NCBI GenBank assembly: GCA_963662175.1
Contig: OY759218.1
Location: 24,450,051 to 24,514,050, forward strand
Direction of reading: 5' to 3'
DNA from: Aradus depressus
Lineage: Eukaryota > Arthropoda > Insecta > Hemiptera > Aradidae
Length of the DNA: 64,000 nt
The position numbers and the translations under genes were made by a program. Positions 11,025 through 22,713 of this stretch are shown piece after piece (the first letter of the stretch is position 1; each line of letters begins with the position of its first letter). Below the pieces are notes generated by a model that saw only the letters and a program-made list of their open reading frames with translations, was not told the origin of the DNA and made no database searches.

Positions 11025-11750
11025 TGGTCGGTGAATCACTCGCAATATACTTCCCCAAACGAATTGATTAATGTTTCGCTCAACTTCCAAAACCAGTCGA
11101 CTGTTTGCGCTAACATAGTGCTCCTTAATCCTCCTACTAGATTTTGTGACTATAAATTAATTACGTCAGCAGTTATTAGGGTTCTTGAATCGAGCCCCCT
11201 CCCCCAAACCCCTCTTTCCCTTCAGCCGATATCCCTGATATTTGACAGGTTATGTCCTCATTCGGATTTGAATTTAAATATGAAATTTCATTACATCGGC
11301 AGTTATTGGAAATTGGCCCCCTCTGACCCTCCCCTTCCCATCTGCTGATTCCGCTGAAAATTAACAGGTTTCGTCCTTATGGGATTTTGAAGTCACACAT
11401 GACATTTTGTGTCGGTACACTCATTACAACTTCTTTTTGGTCGAAGTTTGACAGGTTTTGTTCTCATTGGGCTGTCATGATCACCGTCATGAAAACTGTC
11501 CTGAACACTGCCATGAACACTGTCATGAACACTGCCATGAACACTGTCATGAACACTGCCATGAACACTGTCATTTCGTGTCGATTCTATCGGGAGTTAT
11601 CGTGTTCACATACACGCGGACAGCTATTTTTTTTTTTCATATTTGGAATCTAGAGTTCGGAAAACTTTATATCCCGTTGAAAACAACGCATCGATTTTTT
11701 TGACTGATTACATAACTTCCCCTATACTTCATATAGCTGGGGAAGTAAAA
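11025..11750 (+). repeat. Family A copy, forward, well preserved
   Basis: Starts with GTCGGTGAATCACTCGCAAT and TACTTCCCCA. It contains modules built on GTCGATACATTCATTAC-like, ATCGGCAGTTATT, a C-rich run and GAAAATTAACAGGT. It ends with the fixed terminal segment (GTTATCGTGTTCACA, a T run with TTTGGAATC, GAAAAC, GACTGATTACATAACTTCCC) and closes with AGCTGGGGAAGTAAAA. The ends TACTTCCCCA(G) and CTGGGGAAGTA are inverted repeats of about 11 bp. No transposase is present. Confidence 0.75.
11473..11574. repeat. Microsatellite-like 12-bp repeat inside family A
   Basis: About eight tandem copies of ATGAACACTGYC (alternating C and T, so a 24-bp period also fits). It replaces the usual GTCGATACATTC module. 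Open frames here are His/Cys or Met/Asn repeats and are not taken as genes. Confidence 0.8.
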
Positions 11751-11904
11751 ACCCTGGACCCAATTCAAATAGCTGATAATAATGTGGTTTGGGACTAAAT
11801 TCACTGTGATCCATCTATCAGAGACCAGTCCTTGTAAAATCATTCAAAAGTGATCGCGGCTGACTCGGATTTGGACCAAAATTTTGTGTTCATTATTCAA
11901 CAAG

Positions 11905-12375
11905 AAAAAAGTGGATGAATGACCGGCAATGTACTTGCTTAGCGTGAATTATTCACTAAGTTTCGTTTTCCCTCTAAAACTACTTTACCGATTGGTTTGA
12001 CAATCAATAGATGTCTTATTCAGGGACCTCTGAATCCTCATTCAAAATTTCGTTTCGATACATTTATTACTTCAGTTATTAGCGTTTTTCATTGGTCCCT
12101 TCCCATTGGCCGATTCGGTTAAAAAATGATAGATGTCTTATGAGGTTTTGGATTTACATATAAAATTTCGTGTCGATACATTTATTACATCGGCAGTTAT
12201 TAGAGAATTTTTAGTTATCCCCCCCTTCCCTTTCGATTTGGCTGGAAATCAATAGGTGTTCTGGATACACATAAGAAATTTCATGTCGGAAAACATTAAA
12301 TTCCGGTGAGAATTCAACGATTTTCTGACCGATTAAACAACTTCCCATATACGTATGGATGGAGAAGTAAAATGT
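11905..12375 (+). repeat. Family A copy, forward
   Basis: Opens with GTGGATGAATGACCGGCAAT and GTACTTGCTTAG, carries three modules, and closes with CCGATTAAACAACTTCCC and TGGAGAAGTAAAA. The pogo-like element at 12380 lies immediately after its end. Confidence 0.7.
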
Positions 12376-12379
12376 TATA

Positions 12380-13219
12380 CAGTAGAACCTCTATAAGTCG
12401 AACATCAAGAAAGGCGCCAAAAAATTCGAGTTGTAGAGTTTTCGACTTATGGAGGATTTCGACTTTTGCGGATTTCGATTCGACTTGTAGAGGTTAAGAT
12501 TCATTCTAACTAATTTTGAGTTAGAGAGTTGAAATAAATAAAAATTCAAGTTACAGAGGTAACAAACATTTTTTATTATTGTTGACAGAGTAGGTACTCA
12601 TTGGTAGGCCAAATTGTTCAGCAACATCTTTCTTCTTTTGACAGCTCTTCACAGCTTCGAGCACTTCTAAGTTTCAGTTTTCGGTTTACGTTTCACCATT
12701 TTATTCGTAAACTATTGTACAAATTGATGTGTATTGCGATAGAACCAAACTACTTATAACAATTTTTCAATCGACAACAAATGACTTGCTTGGCTAAAGT
12801 TCAAATGAAATCAATAATAATATCCTTTATCGTTTCTTACAATTGGTAATCCTATTTATTGTATACTCCTAAATTGTTTTCTAAGAAACAATGGTGTACA
12901 TTGTCGGCAAATTCTTAAAGTCGGTAACTTATTTTTCTTCGAGCTGTAGAGGTAATAAGTTTCAAATAATCTAGTTGTAAAGGTTGTAAAATAAAACATT
13001 GCTATGTTCGAGATACAGAGGTCCAATTTTTTTTTTCGAGATATAGAGGGAAAATATGAACCAAAATGGCTTGTAGGGACTCACTGATTATTTCGACTAA
13101 TAGAGGGTTGAGATTTCGAGTAATGGAGGTTTTGGGGCTTGAAGGGAAAGGAACAAAACTTTTTTTCGAGTTTTGGAGGTTTTCGACTTATCGAGGTTCG
13201 ACTTAAAGAGGTTCTACTG
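12380..13219 (-). mobile_element. pogo/Tigger-like DNA transposon, internally deleted
   Basis: Terminal inverted repeats CAGTAGAACCTCTATAAGTC (left) and the inverse ending ...GAGGTTCTACTG (right) are flanked by TA on both sides (12378-12379, 13220-13221), the Tc1/mariner-superfamily target. On the minus strand near 12720-12600 a start MVKRKPKT is followed, after a frame break, by LEVLEAVKSCQKKKDVAEQF. That is the psq/CENP-B-type helix-turn-helix at the N-terminus of pogo transposases. The DDE catalytic domain is absent, so the copy is non-autonomous. Confidence 0.8.
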
Positions 13220-13299
13220 TATTCGGTAAATATTTTTGCAAAAACGATCAATGTAATATTTTTCAACAATATTTTTTGACCACATCTTTTTTACCTATT

Positions 13300-14965
13300 T
13301 TTATTTTCTTATACCTACAGTAAAAGGAAATATTGTAAAGGTGCGAATATGCGAGATCAAAGTTTCAACGGAATTTCACGTTTCAAGGTCTCCTGAATAC
13401 GTTTTGACCATTTTTGCAATGATGTCTGTGTGTATATGATTAGAACTTGGTGAGCTCTCTAACGCAGAAACGATTGTAACTATGAAGGCGGCTTTACACG
13501 ACGCTAGTAACTCGTACCAGTCACTAAAACCGAGTACTCACTTCTAGTACTCTCCTTGTGTAAATTGGTGTTCTGTATTCCAGTAGAGTACTCGCTACGA
13601 GTGTCCATGCCAGTCGAGTGAATAGAAAGCAATCCTATTTACTGGAACGAGTTGGTTCCCCCTCCAATACTTCCCCCACACAATACTCGACTGTATGACG
13701 TACTAGCACCGTTGGAGACCGATTACATGATTCGAGTAACATGTGCGAGTGGTTAGTTTAGTGCTACTGAAGTCGTTGATAGTGCATACCACATGTTTTG
13801 TAATAGTTGATCGTTGCGTGTAGTTTTTTAAAAATTTTAAGACATAGACGCCACTATCCCTGTGAAACACTCGCCTCCAGTACTCGCCCCAGTGACTCGT
13901 ACGGTTACTAGCGTCGTGTAAAGCCGCCTTGAAGTTGAATTTTTAAGTGGGTTAAAGCCAGCTCCTTAAGAAGCGTACTTGAGGCCCCACGCGCGGATCT
14001 AACTTAACCTTTTTGATTAAAAACTTTTTGTATATAGTGCTCATCTTTGCAAGAAAACAAGAGAAAAAACTCGACTACTGGAAATTGCCGCTTGCGTCTA
14101 CACGTTAAAAAACAATTTTAGCGCGTAGACGCCACTATCCCTGTGAAACACTCGCTTCCAGTACTCGCCCCCAATGACTCATACGGTTACTAGCGTCGTG
14201 TAAAGCCGCCTTGAAGTTGAATTTTTAAGTGGGTTAAAGCCAGCTCCTTAAGAAGCGTACTTGAGGCCCCACGCTCGGATCTTCTAGCCAGCCATTTTCT
14301 TATCCATATTCTTGTTGGCATGTTTTCTTCCGATTCGATTATTTCCATCAATTCATCGCACAACACCTTAATAAACGCCTTTAAACACTTTTTGATCAAA
14401 AACTTTTTGCATATAGTGCTCATCTTTGCAAGAAAATAAGAGAAAAAACTCGACTACTGGAAATTGCCGCTAAACCGAGTGACATCTACACGTTAAAAAC
14501 AATTTTAGCGCATAGACGCCACTATCCCTGTGAAACACTCGCCTCCAGTACTCGCCCCAGTGACTCGTACGGTTAGCGTCGTGTAAAGCCGCCTTGAAGT
14601 TGAATTTTTAAATGAAGATGTCCCATGTGCCAACTTAGATCCTGTTAGATTTTGACCGAAATCCGACGATAATTGAGACCACTTTACTTCTGGCCCTAAA
14701 AGTACATTTTACAAGATACCTCTTATATTTATGACCATATCAAAACTTTCTTCAGGTAAAAATTGCAAAAAAAAAAAAACTAGAAGACACCTGGTTTGCG
14801 AGATACACGCCGAAAACCTTTCGGAAATTTCGCTTCGAAAAAAATATTTTTAGACGTTTTCTTGATTTACCCAAAACGGTTAGTTCTTTCGAAAAATTGG
14901 TTCTCACAAAACATGTTTCTTAATAAATTTCCAATCGCTATTGTGTCCTCAGATTTGAGATAATA
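13300..14965 (+). repeat. Family B repeat split by a Harbinger element
   Basis: The left part (13300-13485) has CTTATACCTACAGTAAAAGG, TTTCACGTTTCAAGG and GAGCTCTCTAACGCAG. The right part (14595-14965) has GAATTTTTAAATGAAGATG, a GTACATTTTACAAGATACC block and ATGACCATATCAAAACTTTC. Read together they align with 16270-16620. The PIF/Harbinger-like element sits between them. Confidence 0.6.
13486..14594 (-). mobile_element. PIF/Harbinger-like element with triplicated right end
   Basis: Ends are AGGCGGCTTTACACGACGCT and the inverse (GTGTAAAGCCGCCT), flanked by TGA on both sides (13483-13485, 14595-14597). A minus-strand frame at 14190-14423 contains RIWIRKWLARRSERGASSTL followed by LKELAL, a block seen at the N-terminus of HARBI1-like nucleases. 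The nuclease core is missing. The right terminal part (GACGCCACTATCCCTGTGAA to GTGTAAAGCCGCC) occurs three times, at about 13845-13930, 14130-14215 and 14512-14594. The linking sequence GCTCCTTAAGAAGCGTAC also occurs twice. Confidence 0.8.
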
Positions 14966-15102
14966 CGAGTAATGTTATAGAAGAATGAAAAAAATTAAAA
15001 ATACATAAATTTCCATATGTAATATATATTTCAAAGTAATATGTAAATTGTATCGCATAGCAAATAGAAAAAAAAAAACATTTGAATATAATGAATAAAA
15101 AT

Positions 15103-15924
15103 ATATGTGATGTGGCCATTACAGGACTTTCTTATACCAACCATGCTCTTACAGATCACTCTCTCTACCTCTCAAATTTCAGACTGGCATTTCTGGTGGG
15201 TATAAGAAAATCAATCTCAGAATTATGCTGTACAATGAAGCAAAGATAACCGCTGACGCAGCATGGAGAGAAAGTGATCTGTAAAAGCGTAGTTGGCAGG
15301 GGCGTAGGCAGGGGGGGGGCGCGTGCCCCCCCTGGCCAGAGGAAAAAAACAAACATAAAAAATAGTTTTTATTAAAAATGGGTTGCTTCCAAGTTAACAA
15401 TAGGATCTTCAAATTTCCCGTGCGTCTGATTCCTAAATCAGCAATCAGCTGTTACTTAAATGTACATGTACAAAACAAGTCATATTAAATTTTTTTAAAT
15501 ATACATGAATTCGAACATTTCATTTCCTCGCTCAAAATCGTCATTTATGTTATACTTTATACTCTTAAAGCTGATTTTACATGCGCAGTAAAAATGCACG
15601 CTATTGGATGTGAGTAATTTAATTCTAAAGGCACAAAAACCAAAGCGTGCATTTGCTGCTGCTGCGCTTTGCATTTTTGCTGCTCATGTAAAGTCAGCTT
15701 AAGTATTAGAGTCAGTGGTTATCTAAGGGGGAGCTTTTAGGGGTCTGAGTCTCCCAAATTAATAACAAAAAGTCTGTAACGGTAAAAACGGAAACTGCGG
15801 GGCTGTGCCCCCGGGAGTCTATACCCCCCACCCCCATAGCCTAACTTTGCCCCCCCCCCCCTGCTCAAAATCCTGGCTACGCCCCTGGTAGTTGGTATAA
15901 GAAACTATTCGCCACATCACATAT
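15103..15924. mobile_element. MITE with ATATGTGATGTGGC inverted ends, host of a hAT element
   Basis: ATATGTGATGTGGCCATTAC at the left and GCCACATCACATAT at the right form terminal inverted repeats. They continue inward as TTCTTATACCAACC / GTTGGTATAAGAAAC and CTTACAGATCACT / AGTGATCTGTAAA. A hAT element occupies 15297-15887. A related MITE lies at 35851-36058. The superfamily is uncertain. Confidence 0.6.
15297..15887. mobile_element. Non-autonomous hAT element, 591 bp
   Basis: The inverted ends CAGGGGCGTAGGC and GGCTACGCCCCTG are flanked by a perfect 8-bp duplication GTAGTTGG (15289-15296 and 15888-15895), the length expected for hAT transposases. No transposase frame remains. G and C runs flank the ends inside. 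Confidence 0.85.
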
Positions 15925-16269
15925 GTTTTCTGAAGTGATTATATATTGAAACATCAAATTAAATTATTGTGAAATTTTCAGGTAGAATCTTCCTTAGTTA
16001 CTTGAATCGAAGAACCTTTAGAGCACAGAAGCTGCAAATTTCTAAATCAAGGTAAATATAAACATATGTTACAGCTAATTTATAAACTTGCAGTTTATAA
16101 ACTCACTGGATAGTTTAGGAAACTAACTGAATTTTTAATTATTTTAATAGAAACTAGCCTACTATACGAATGATGTAATTTCTCCGAATGAGTATAATGT
16201 TAACCCTCCCGTCGGTTTTTTTAGTGAAGCAGTATAGGTTCTTCTGACCTTTTCACAAAACGTTTAGAT

Positions 16270-16620
16270 TCTTATACCTTCAGTGTAAGGAAGTGTGATG
16301 GTGAAAAAACCCAAGATGGAGTTTTCAACAGAATTTCCCATTTCAAGGAGCCCTGAACACGTTTTGACTGTGCATGATTTGAACATTTTGAGCGCTCTAA
16401 CTGAGAAAGGATTGTATCAATGAACTTGAAATTTGAGATGAAGAAGTTATATGTACTCACTTACATCTCATTAAATTTTGGCCGAAATCGGACAAAAATT
16501 GAGACAACTTTACTGCGGGGCCTAAGTACATTTTACAGGATATCGCTTATATTTAAGACCTAATCGAACATTTCCAAAAATAAAAATTGTAAAAAAAACT
16601 AAAAGACACATTTCAGATGT
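16270..16620 (+). repeat. Family B copy, forward
   Basis: It carries CTTATACCTTCAGTGTAAGG, a CATTTCAAGGAGCCCTGAAC block, GAGCGCTCTAACTGAG, GGCCGAAATCGGACAAAAAT, and GTACATTTTACAGGATATCG. It is the reference copy for family B here. No shared coding frame. Confidence 0.6.
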
Positions 16621-16880
16621 GATACAGAGGAGAGGGGGGTCAGAGAAGGGAGACTCGACTCAAAAATCTCAATCTCGATGTAATGAATGTAATTTTATAG
16701 TTAAATTCAAAACCTCATAAGGACGGCACCTATCAACTTTCCGCGATATCGGCGGAAGGAAGGACGTTAAATGGCGGTCCCGAGCCTGTGCGATGTACTA
16801 AAACTCATACCCTAATTAAACCTCGGTAGGCAAAATGTAGTACTCCCAGAGTAGAGCTAACAGGGAAGGGATAAGAGCAT
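16620..16880 (+). repeat. Family A module followed by a SINE-1 fragment
   Basis: 16625-16755 is a reverse-type family A module (CTCAAAAATCTCAATCTCGA, GTAATGAATGT, AAAACCTCATAAGGACGGCA). From 16755 the SINE-1 body follows on the + strand (GACGTTAAATGGCGGTCCCG, GTAGGCAAAATGTAGTACTC). Confidence 0.5.
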
Positions 16881-17879
16881 TATGCAGAGGTCCCTCCCTA
16901 GTTGTACACACCACCCAAAAATCTGTCAAATGACCCCTTCAAATGACCCCTCCCTCCCCCACCCACCACCACCTCACCAAATGACATCACACTCTGAGCA
17001 GCCCTTCCCGTAACCTAACACTAATAACATTTTTTTTTTTATATTGTCTTTCACAAGTGGAATAATGAAAACGTATAGCTTTATTGTAGAAGGAAATCGA
17101 GGTTCTGTCGTGTAAAAAAAAATTTAAAATTTGGGCCTACAGAATATAAACAAACATATTAGACATTATGGACAATGATATAAACAGATACTTTATAATT
17201 TGAAAAAGAGATGTAAACAATTTTTTTTTTTTTAAACATAAATGAAAGAGAGAAAAATAATAATAATAATAAATAAATGGTAAAAATAAATACAAATTTT
17301 GAAAGTAAAACAATATATATCTCTCTAAATAACTAATAAATAAAAATTGCATTGAGAATATACTCTCGACTCTATTAATCAGTATAGCTTTATATTATTC
17401 TCCCCCCCCTTTGTCACAAAATTCAAACCCCACCTAGATGCGTTACGTAATTATGCAAAACAGATGAAGGTGATTCATGAACTTTTATAAGGTAAATGTG
17501 AACCAAAATTTACGAGATCGAACTTCGAATGGTAAAAATCGGCTTTTGCTGCTAGAATTACGAAAATTTTACATAGTGAACTTCTTTTTTGTGTGATGTA
17601 CCCTAATGCTTAGTGCATTATAAAAATACAATTTTTCCAATCATTCTTGTTTTATTCCTTTTTATTCTTAACTATTTTATACTATCTACATTGGCCGAAA
17701 ATAATAATATATTATTATAAATATAATAATACGTATAGGGTATAAAAATATGTAAATATTCCCCTCATGCTGTTTGGAATTAGGTCGAGAGGGCACAGAT
17801 TGAATGCCCCCCTTGGTTGTCACGTGGAACCAGGGGTGAGAGATATGCTTATGCTAAAGGACCACACACAAAACAGCCC

Positions 17880-18580
17880 TCACTGAATCACTGACAATGT
17901 ACTTCCCCAGAACGAATTAATCAATTAACTTTTTCTCACCCTCCTCCAAAATCAATGGACTGCTTGGGCTAAAAATCCATATTTCACTTATATAGGGGCT
18001 TCTGAATTCTCATACTCAATTTTGTGTCGATAAATTCATTACATAGGCAGCTATTAGGGTTTCTAAGTTGAGACCCAGAGGGAGCCATGGTGGCCATGCG
18101 GGCTAGGGCGTAGGGCTTTGGTCGCATGGTTTCACCATGGTTTGCGGGTTCGAATCCCGTTCGGGAGTGAATTTTATTTCGTAGATAGAACTCTCTCCGG
18201 GCGCCATGGATGTAGTTATTTACTACAAACACATATGGCTAGTGTAATTACTGCCGAGGCCTATCAAAAAAAAAAAAAAAAAAAAATGAGACCCCTCCCC
18301 TGAATTCCCCCCCTTTTCTTCGACTGATATTGCTGAAAATTGAAAAGTGTGGTCCTTATGGGGTTTTCAATGTACATATGAAATTTTGTGTCGATACATT
18401 GATTCTAGAGGGAGTTATCGTGTTCACAGACACACACACACATGCCTACACAGACATTTTTTTTTTTTAATTTTTGGAATCAGGGTGTCGGAAAACATGA
18501 TATTCCGGTGAAATCTCAACATCGAATTTTTGAACGATAACATAATTTCCCATATACTTCGTATAGCGGGGAAGTAAAAA
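17880..18580 (+). repeat. Family A copy, forward, carrying a SINE-2
   Basis: Opens with CTGAATCACTGACAATGTAC and TTCCCCAGAACGAATTAATC, and closes with CGTATAGCGGGGAAGTAAAA. A SINE-2 with its target-site duplication is inserted at 18077-18286. Confidence 0.75.
18077..18286 (+). mobile_element. SINE-2, tRNA-derived, poly-A tailed
   Basis: The tRNA-like head has an A-box-like TGGCCATGCGGG near 18091 and a B box GGGTTCGAATCCCG near 18148. A short body (TTTATTTCGTAGATAGAACT) and an A run at 18266-18286 follow. It is flanked by an 8-bp duplication TGAGACCC (18069-18076, 18287-18294). The second copy is at 41442-41638. A real tRNA gene is unlikely because the unit is repeated with the same non-tRNA body and poly-A tail. 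Confidence 0.85.
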
Positions 18581-18806
18581 AAAAATACGAGAAGCTGTCA
18601 TTAGTCTGTTATCTGTAAGAGAAGACAGATTTATGAGGAGGCTAGGCTAGGTGGAGAGGGGGACAGACCCCACAGCCTGGTTCAACCTTCCAGGAATTCA
18701 ACCTTCCCCCATTGTGTTCATCCCGGCAGTGGCAACGTTGGGTCAATCTGACCCAGTGACATCTATACAGAGCTCTATAGTAACAAAACAAAATTAGCTG
18801 CCTACT

Positions 18807-19747
18807 AGGGTGGTCGTTAATAATGCAAGGTTCAAATTTTAACGCTCTCACCCAAAAATCTCGATCAACATGATAAAAAAATAGGATTGGCATTATTCCG
18901 GGCCCATAATAAATGATTTAACCCGTGCCGGCAGAGGAATCAAATTTTCCATGTATTTTAAATGGCGTATAGTGATGTTTCGGGTTTTCGTTCTATAACT
19001 ATGAAACTGTCTATCGTAAATCTCTGAAAATTTGTACACTACTATTTTTGAAGTTGCTGAACACGAATATTTCATCAAAAATTATATCGGTCAAGTGAAA
19101 ACTGTCAAAATTGGCTTCCGAATTTGCGAAAAATATTTTTTGATTTTTTTGAGGAATAAAAAATCTAATTCATATAATTTTTTTTTTTCTTTTCAATTTG
19201 AATTCTATTTTGCAGCTCAAAATGTCGATTATATGCTAAACAATAAAATGCGAGTGAAAATTGAAAATTTGAAATTCAACCGCTTTTCGATGATTACGCG
19301 GTATTTATTATGAAACTTGTCCATAAATTCAATTTTCAATGTAACAGTTATTGTCAGCAGATTTGTATACGAATTTTGAAAAGTTAAAATGAAATAAAAC
19401 ATTTAATACTGTCAAAAGAATGATACAATTCATTTTAACTACATATTAAAAAAACCTGAAATATATCTCAATTTCTATAACGAATTTCGACTAATTTAAC
19501 TTTTGATGAAATATTCGTGTTCAGCAACTTCAAAAATAGTAGTGTACAAATTTTCAGAGATTTACGATAGACAGTTTCATAGTTATAGAACAAAAACCCG
19601 AAACATCACTAAACGCCATTTAAAATACACGGGTTAAATCATTTATTATGGGCCCGGAAAAATGCCAATCGTATTTTTTTATCTTGTCGATTTTTGTGTG
19701 AGAGCGTTAAAATTTGAACCTTGCATTATTAATGACCACCCTCCCTA
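18807..19747. mobile_element. DNA element with ~250-280 bp terminal inverted repeats (Mutator-like candidate)
   Basis: The left arm begins AGGGTGGTCGTTAATAATGC and the right arm ends with the inverse, GCATTATTAATGACCACCCT. The match continues for most of 18807-19095 and 19495-19742. The 9-mer CTGCCTACT occurs on both sides (18798-18806 and 19748-19756), which fits the 8-9 bp target duplication and long ends of Mutator-like elements. The interior has no recognisable transposase. Confidence 0.65.
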
Positions 19748-20194
19748 CTGCCTACTTATCTAACAGTCTACCTTCAAACTGAATTATGTTGAACAGCTGA
19801 CATTCATTAGTTTGAGTTTATCACAGAAAAGCGGTGTTTTATTCCTTCTCAAAGTTGTTGAAGGGTTAATCTGACTCAACGTTCCCGTTAACGTTACTTT
19901 ATTACAACATGGCTGGCTCATCTAAAAATTATGGTAATTTATCAGATCCGAAAGATATCGAATTAATACACGAACTTTTAGAAACTAATTATTGTCAAGT
20001 GATGATGAAGTTAGAGATCCATCATTTGAACTAGAAAGTTTACACAGTTCAGTTTATATAAATATAAATGATATGAAACAAATGTTTATAATTTAGAAAA
20101 AATGTTTACCGAAGAAAACTTGATATTTCTGGCCAAACAGGTATTTAGATAAGGAGACACGGCTACTAACATAAAAATTGACCAAGTACGAGCC

Positions 20195-20800
20195 TCCAAA
20201 GAAAGATGAAATGAAATGAAAAACAATCTTTATTCTGGGACATGTCCCCTAAGAATAATAACATAAAGAATAAACAAGAGTATACAAGTATCAACCAGTT
20301 GAGAAGAATAAAAATAAAATAAAAGAGGTCTCTAGGAATAAATATTAAATGTTAAAAACAGGCAATGAGTAAAACAATATAATAAACTAGTGAAAAATGA
20401 TAAAGAGAAATAAAAAAATAAAACTTAGAAAAACAAGTATGAATAATAATGTGAAACAGGGTAACAATAATGACTTATATATGAATGAATTGTAAAAAAC
20501 TGGACTGATGAAACAGAAGAGTAACAATTGGTCCAGTGGAGTGAGAGACTTATAGGATGACGAGAACTATCTAATAGAAGCCAGCCTTAGGAGATAATGG
20601 AAAAGTAGGGACTTAAATGAAAGGAGAGTAGGAGCATGGCGAATCTGGAGAGGGAGAGAGTTCCAGAGGAAGTTAGCTGGATAAGGAAGGAGTTGTGGTA
20701 GGTTGTTGTCCTGTGGGAAGGGAGGTAAAGATCAGAGGGACGGGATCTTGTGACTTTCTGGTGGATATGGGATTTAAATGGTTGTAATAATGTTTCGGGT
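20195..20800 (-). mobile_element. Non-LTR retrotransposon 3' end (CR1/Jockey-type)
   Basis: On the minus strand (about 20790-20550) one frame reads YHNSFLIQ, and after a frame shift NFLWNSLPLQIRHAPTLLSF and KSLLFHYLLRLA. This is the conserved tail of CR1/Jockey-like reverse transcriptases, where a LWNSLP block and a FK block close the protein. A long AT-rich 3' untranslated part follows. It is inserted in the piggyBac relic. Confidence 0.65.
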
Positions 20801-20849
20801 TTTTCTTTGAATCGAACCCATTGTTAGGACACTTGGTTGTTTGTTGTTG

Positions 20850-21030
20850 TTTTTGTGATATGCCCTGGCTTTAACTACTAGGTCATATCGCCTACTACCT
20901 GAACACTCTTTCGTTGCTCTGGTGGACGTGAGCCCGACTCTAATGTAGAGTCCTACATGTTACCTGGTTAGTTTTAATTACCCAGGGTCGGTCTTTAACT
21001 CACATCGCACAGATTCGGAACTTGTTAATA
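20850..21030 (-). mobile_element. SINE-1 copy, partial
   Basis: GCCCTGGCTTTAACTACTAG, CATATCGCCTACTACCTGAA and CTCTGGTGGACGTGAGCCCG match the SINE-1 tail on the minus strand. The head is absent. A second small piece lies at 21415-21475. Confidence 0.7.
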
Positions 21031-21964
21031 TATTGTCAGACTCTTACAGAGAGCTAGCGGAAATGTATTTCTCTGACATTCAGAACTGTACAATCTTTTA
21101 AGTCCAGTTCAGTTTTATAAGACATTCCAGCCACGATACACAGAAGTGCTTATTAAATTATCGTTGATATAGCTGTACTTGTTTTTCTTAAATGTCCCAG
21201 TAAACCGAAATTTCATCATTCCAAATAACCCTTAGCAATCACTAGTTTGACTCGACTATATTTATAATAACCTCTATGGATGGGTGGATAACGGTCTTGC
21301 AATCCAAAGCAAAGAGCATGTGTTCCAGTACCAACTGCTAGATATTTAAGTTCATGCCGACGACCGATGGTAACCTGTACATAACCCGTCCCTCATAACC
21401 ACAACAGTTATTTAGTTATTGTGACTCATGCCTGGGCTTTTTAACTACGAGGTCATATCGCCTTCAGTGCGCTCTTTAATTTGGGATTTAAATTGAGGCA
21501 TTTGGAAGATGTAGGAGGGCTTTTGGGAAGATATGGTTTGATAGAGCAAGGAGCCTAGGAAATATTATTGCCGATTAACCTACTAAGATCAACCTGACCC
21601 CAAAAAAAAGAGACCGCTGCATTAATTGCAAGGACAATAAGTCAAAGCATTATTTCAAGAAATGCTTCTGCTAAGTTTGTTTGAATCATGCTAACATATT
21701 TTGTCAATATTGTAATGATTAAGATAATGTTACGTTTTCATATTTTTTGTTGCATACATTCACTAGTCTTAGACATTAAAAAATAAATATAAATAAAACA
21801 TTTGAATATATTATGTGATTTATATCAGATTGAGGATTTATTGACATGTATTACTTAATAATAAATAATTTTGTAATTAAAGAATGTTTCAAATTGCCCC
21901 TAATAACCCAACGTTCCCACTGACGTCAGGATTTTTCACGTTCTCGTTGCCAGGTTAATCGCAA

Positions 21965-22350
21965 ACGATGCTAAGATTCTGTTGAACATATGTGAACATA
22001 CAATATGTCATTCTCTTCAGGGCACTTCGCGTAGCTTCTATCTACAAAATAATTACAGGCGTTTTTTTACTTACATTTGTTTTCAACAATTTCATTGATT
22101 CTTTGATCACATAAAGAATTTTTTCTCAACAATATTAATAACTTTCCACACCTCCAAAATCTATTCTTGATTCAATACTTTTTCAGAATTAATAACAAAA
22201 AATCTAATAACAGTCAAGAAATTGATTCTACAATTATGGGACGTTTTTGACTGTTTCGCCCTTATGCTTGGTTCACTGTACTCGGACGTTGGGGCAAAAG
22301 CGAATATAACCTCATTAATAAGGTTTCTAAAACTGTTTGACGTTTTGAAA
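21965..22350. repeat. Low-copy repeat shared with 41935-42180
   Basis: TATTAATAACTTTCCACACC, AAATCTATTCTTGATTCAAT, and TTTTTCAGAATTAATAACAA followed by AAAAATCTAATAACAGTCAA have close counterparts at 41935-42180. No frame or termini found. Confidence 0.5.
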
Positions 22351-22713
22351 TCCGATGAAAATGTACATAGTTATATATATTTTTTTTTTTATTTGCAGTT
22401 GCTGGGTATGTGAAGTGCAATCACACTGAGAAGTTCACATCTCTCTCTTGTGGCTGCCACTTTAAGGTGCAACATTTCCACTGTTCTCTCATAGACGGCA
22501 GCACTGTATGACCATTTTCCTTGATGGTATTTGGCACTTACGCACTTGCCCTGACTTACCTTATACAGTTTTACAATACTAATTATCACGACTGGATCGG
22601 ACCGATTACTTTCTTCTGTTTTGTAAGTAATAATTTATTTTAATATAAATTATTGTAACGTTATACATTGAGTACATACAATGCATTTTAAATGTAGATG
22701 TATCTAATGTGGT

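Larger units (their letters stand above)
19866..21959 (+). mobile_element. piggyBac-like transposon relic with nested insertions
   Basis: A coding start at about 19910 reads MAGSSKNYGNLSDPKDIELI, then HELLE, an acidic N-terminus of piggyBac type, which breaks after about 50 codons. Near 21590-21700 a C-terminal cysteine-rich piece reads RCINCKDNKSK...FKKCFC and then VCLNHANIFCQYC, the typical zinc-binding tail. TTAA sites lie at about 19866 and 21955. The catalytic middle is lost and replaced by a non-LTR 3' end and SINE pieces. Exact ends are uncertain. Confidence 0.6.

Noticed and set aside
11387..11703. His/Cys-repeat open frames
   Set aside because: They translate a 12-bp tandem repeat in two frames. 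Not a protein gene.
18085..18165. Second tRNA gene candidate
   Set aside because: The sequence recurs at 41442 with an identical body, poly-A tail and target-site duplication: SINE-2.
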